From Lachnoclostridium sp. UBA5725 (GTDB lineage: Bacteria > Bacillota > Clostridia > Lachnospirales > Lachnospiraceae): DNA of 64,000 nt. Below, in pieces: positions 62,955 through 64,000 of the stretch (position 1 is the stretch's first letter; each line of letters opens with the position of its first letter). The position numbers and the translations under genes are program-made. Below the pieces are notes generated by a model. That model saw only the letters and a list, made by a program, of their open reading frames with translations, did not search any database and was not told the origin of the DNA. The stretch spans positions 62,001-126,000 of the forward strand of contig DIGJ01000002.1 in NCBI GenBank assembly GCA_002419585.1, in the 5' to 3' direction.

Positions 62955-64000
62955 ATGGGAAGCAAGATTACAATTAACCCAGTTACTCGAATTAGTGGAT
63001 TTTTGGAAATTGAAGTAGAGGTAGAACAAAATCAAATAATCGATGCGAAAAGCAGTGGTATGCTTTTTCGAGGTTTTGAAAAAATGCTAAAAGGAAGGCC
63101 TCCTTTGGATGCAATTTTTTTTACAGAAAGGATATGTGGTATTTGTTCTACGGCCCATTCAATGGCTTCTACGCTGGCATTGGAAGATGTATTAAACGTT
63201 AGTCCGAATGAAAATGACAAAATTATAAGAGACTTTATGCACGGTTGTGAATTTGTTCAAAATCATTTAAGACACTTTTACCAATATACTCTGCCTGATT
63301 TTGTTCGTGGGCTAGAGATATCACCTTTATATACGAACACCCATAATGATTATAGGCTGCCGGGGGAGTTGAATAAGGAATTATCAAAGCATTATATGGA
63401 AGCTCTTGAATACAGTCGTTTAGCCCATGAGATGTTAGCTGAGCTTGGAGGGAAGGCTCCCCATACCCATGGTATATTTGTAGGAGGTGTAACAATTAAT
63501 CTAGATGCAGCAAAATGGATTAAAATAAAGTCTATATTAGTTAAAATAAAAGAATTTGTGAACGCTAGAATGATTCCGGATGTATATACCATTGCAAAGT
63601 ATTACCCGGATTATTTTTATAATGGGTTTGGGTATAGAAATTTATTGTCGTACGGGGTATTTGATAGCTATGAAGAAAAAGAATTATTTTATATAGCACC
63701 ACAAGTGATGATTAACGGAGAAAGACAGAAATTTAACTCTGAAATGATAACAGAAAATATCCATCGGGCCTGGTATGAGGCAGGTAAGATAGAGCAAAGA
63801 CCGACGGAACCAACGATAGACGAGAATCTGCATAAGGAGGATGCCTATAGCTGGATTAAGGCTCCTAGGTACGACCAAAATCCTATGGAGGTCGGACCGC
63901 TTGCACGAATGTTATTAAGCGGTAATTATCGGGGAGGAATTTCCACAATGGATCGTACCATTGCAAGAGTCCTAGAAGCAAATAAAATAGTAGTGATTAT
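62955..64000 (+). CDS. [NiFe] hydrogenase large subunit (partial, runs off window)
   Basis: 348 codons visible from the ATG at 62955 (GGAGG upstream). Starts MGSKITINPVTRISGFLEIEV; N-terminal nickel-ligand motif ERICGICSTAHSMAS near 57-70; GGKAPHTHGIFVGG and APRYDQNPMEVGPLARM. The C-terminal Cys motif lies beyond the window. Holds the NiFe active site for H2 oxidation or production. With the [FeFe] enzyme at the other end, the organism has two hydrogenase types. Confidence 0.96.
   Translation, partial: MGSKITINPVTRISGFLEIEVEVEQNQIIDAKSSGMLFRGFEKMLKGRPPLDAIFFTERICGICSTAHSMASTLALEDVLNVSPNENDKIIRDFMHGCEFVQNHLRHFYQYTLPDFVRGLEISPLYTNTHNDYRLPGELNKELSKHYMEALEYSRLAHEMLAELGGKAPHTHGIFVGGVTINLDAAKWIKIKSILVKIKEFVNARMIPDVYTIAKYYPDYFYNGFGYRNLLSYGVFDSYEEKELFYIAPQVMINGERQKFNSEMITENIHRAWYEAGKIEQRPTEPTIDENLHKEDAYSWIKAPRYDQNPMEVGPLARMLLSGNYRGGISTMDRTIARVLEANKIVVI

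Overview
The window is low-GC DNA from an anaerobic Firmicute, most probably a clostridium of the Lachnospiraceae type. This is inferred from AGGAGG-type ribosome binding sites, oxygen-sensitive redox enzymes ([FeFe] and [NiFe] hydrogenases, an EFR1-type ferredoxin), an FMN riboswitch ahead of ribU, and agr, Rhs and S8-protease content. No rRNA, tRNA or CRISPR array was seen.

Layout. (1) 0.07-4.6 kb: hndABCD-type operon for a multisubunit, probably electron-bifurcating [FeFe] hydrogenase, ending in a 177-bp hairpin element. (2) 4.9-10.2 kb: AraC regulator divergent from a GPH sugar transporter and a GH3 beta-glycosidase. (3) 10.3-13.6 kb: TetR-controlled ABC exporter (ATPase plus two ABC-2 permeases), separated from the glycosidase gene by a perfect 35-bp inverted repeat. 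(4) 13.8-22.7 kb: DNA repair cluster: Ku, LigD, an SRAP protein, DinB behind a LexA-boxed promoter, and a second Y-family polymerase with a YolD-like partner. (5) 22.7-31.5 kb: small housekeeping and stress genes, including an FMN riboswitch with ribU, a metal-regulated Cys-rich peptide with a Fur homologue, a ZIP transporter, and glutathione peroxidase with OhrR, followed by a second hairpin element homologous to the first. (6) 32-38.4 kb: RCC1-repeat secreted protein, intact S8 subtilase and an agr quorum-sensing locus (agrB, response regulator and kinase on the minus strand, agrD divergent). (7) 38.4-61.4 kb: an accessory island rich in broken genes. It holds Rhs/YD-repeat cores and orphan toxin C-termini (three wall-degrading types and one other), each beside a lipoprotein or small putative immunity gene. 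It also holds two RelB-type antitoxins (one with an intact toxin, one with a truncated toxin), an MNT/HEPN pair, and a family of about 0.9-kb dispersed repeats that all carry the 3' end of the S8 protease gene. (8) 61.6-64 kb: cytochrome-b5-like protein and [NiFe] hydrogenase small and large subunits, the large one running off the window.

Most interesting signals: (a) the two long hairpin elements keep the same fold while their arms differ by compensatory changes; (b) 21-bp-spaced direct repeats, of the kind bound by LytTR (AgrA) regulators, lie in front of agrD and, with a matching -10, in front of two toxin/immunity modules, suggesting agr control of the toxin island; (c) an orphan GH19-type wall hydrolase toxin is followed by an RsiV/PdaC-like protein, a family known to bind lysozyme, which suggests an immunity mechanism; (d) the S8-tail repeat family consists of several conserved hairpins and has inverted-repeat ends.
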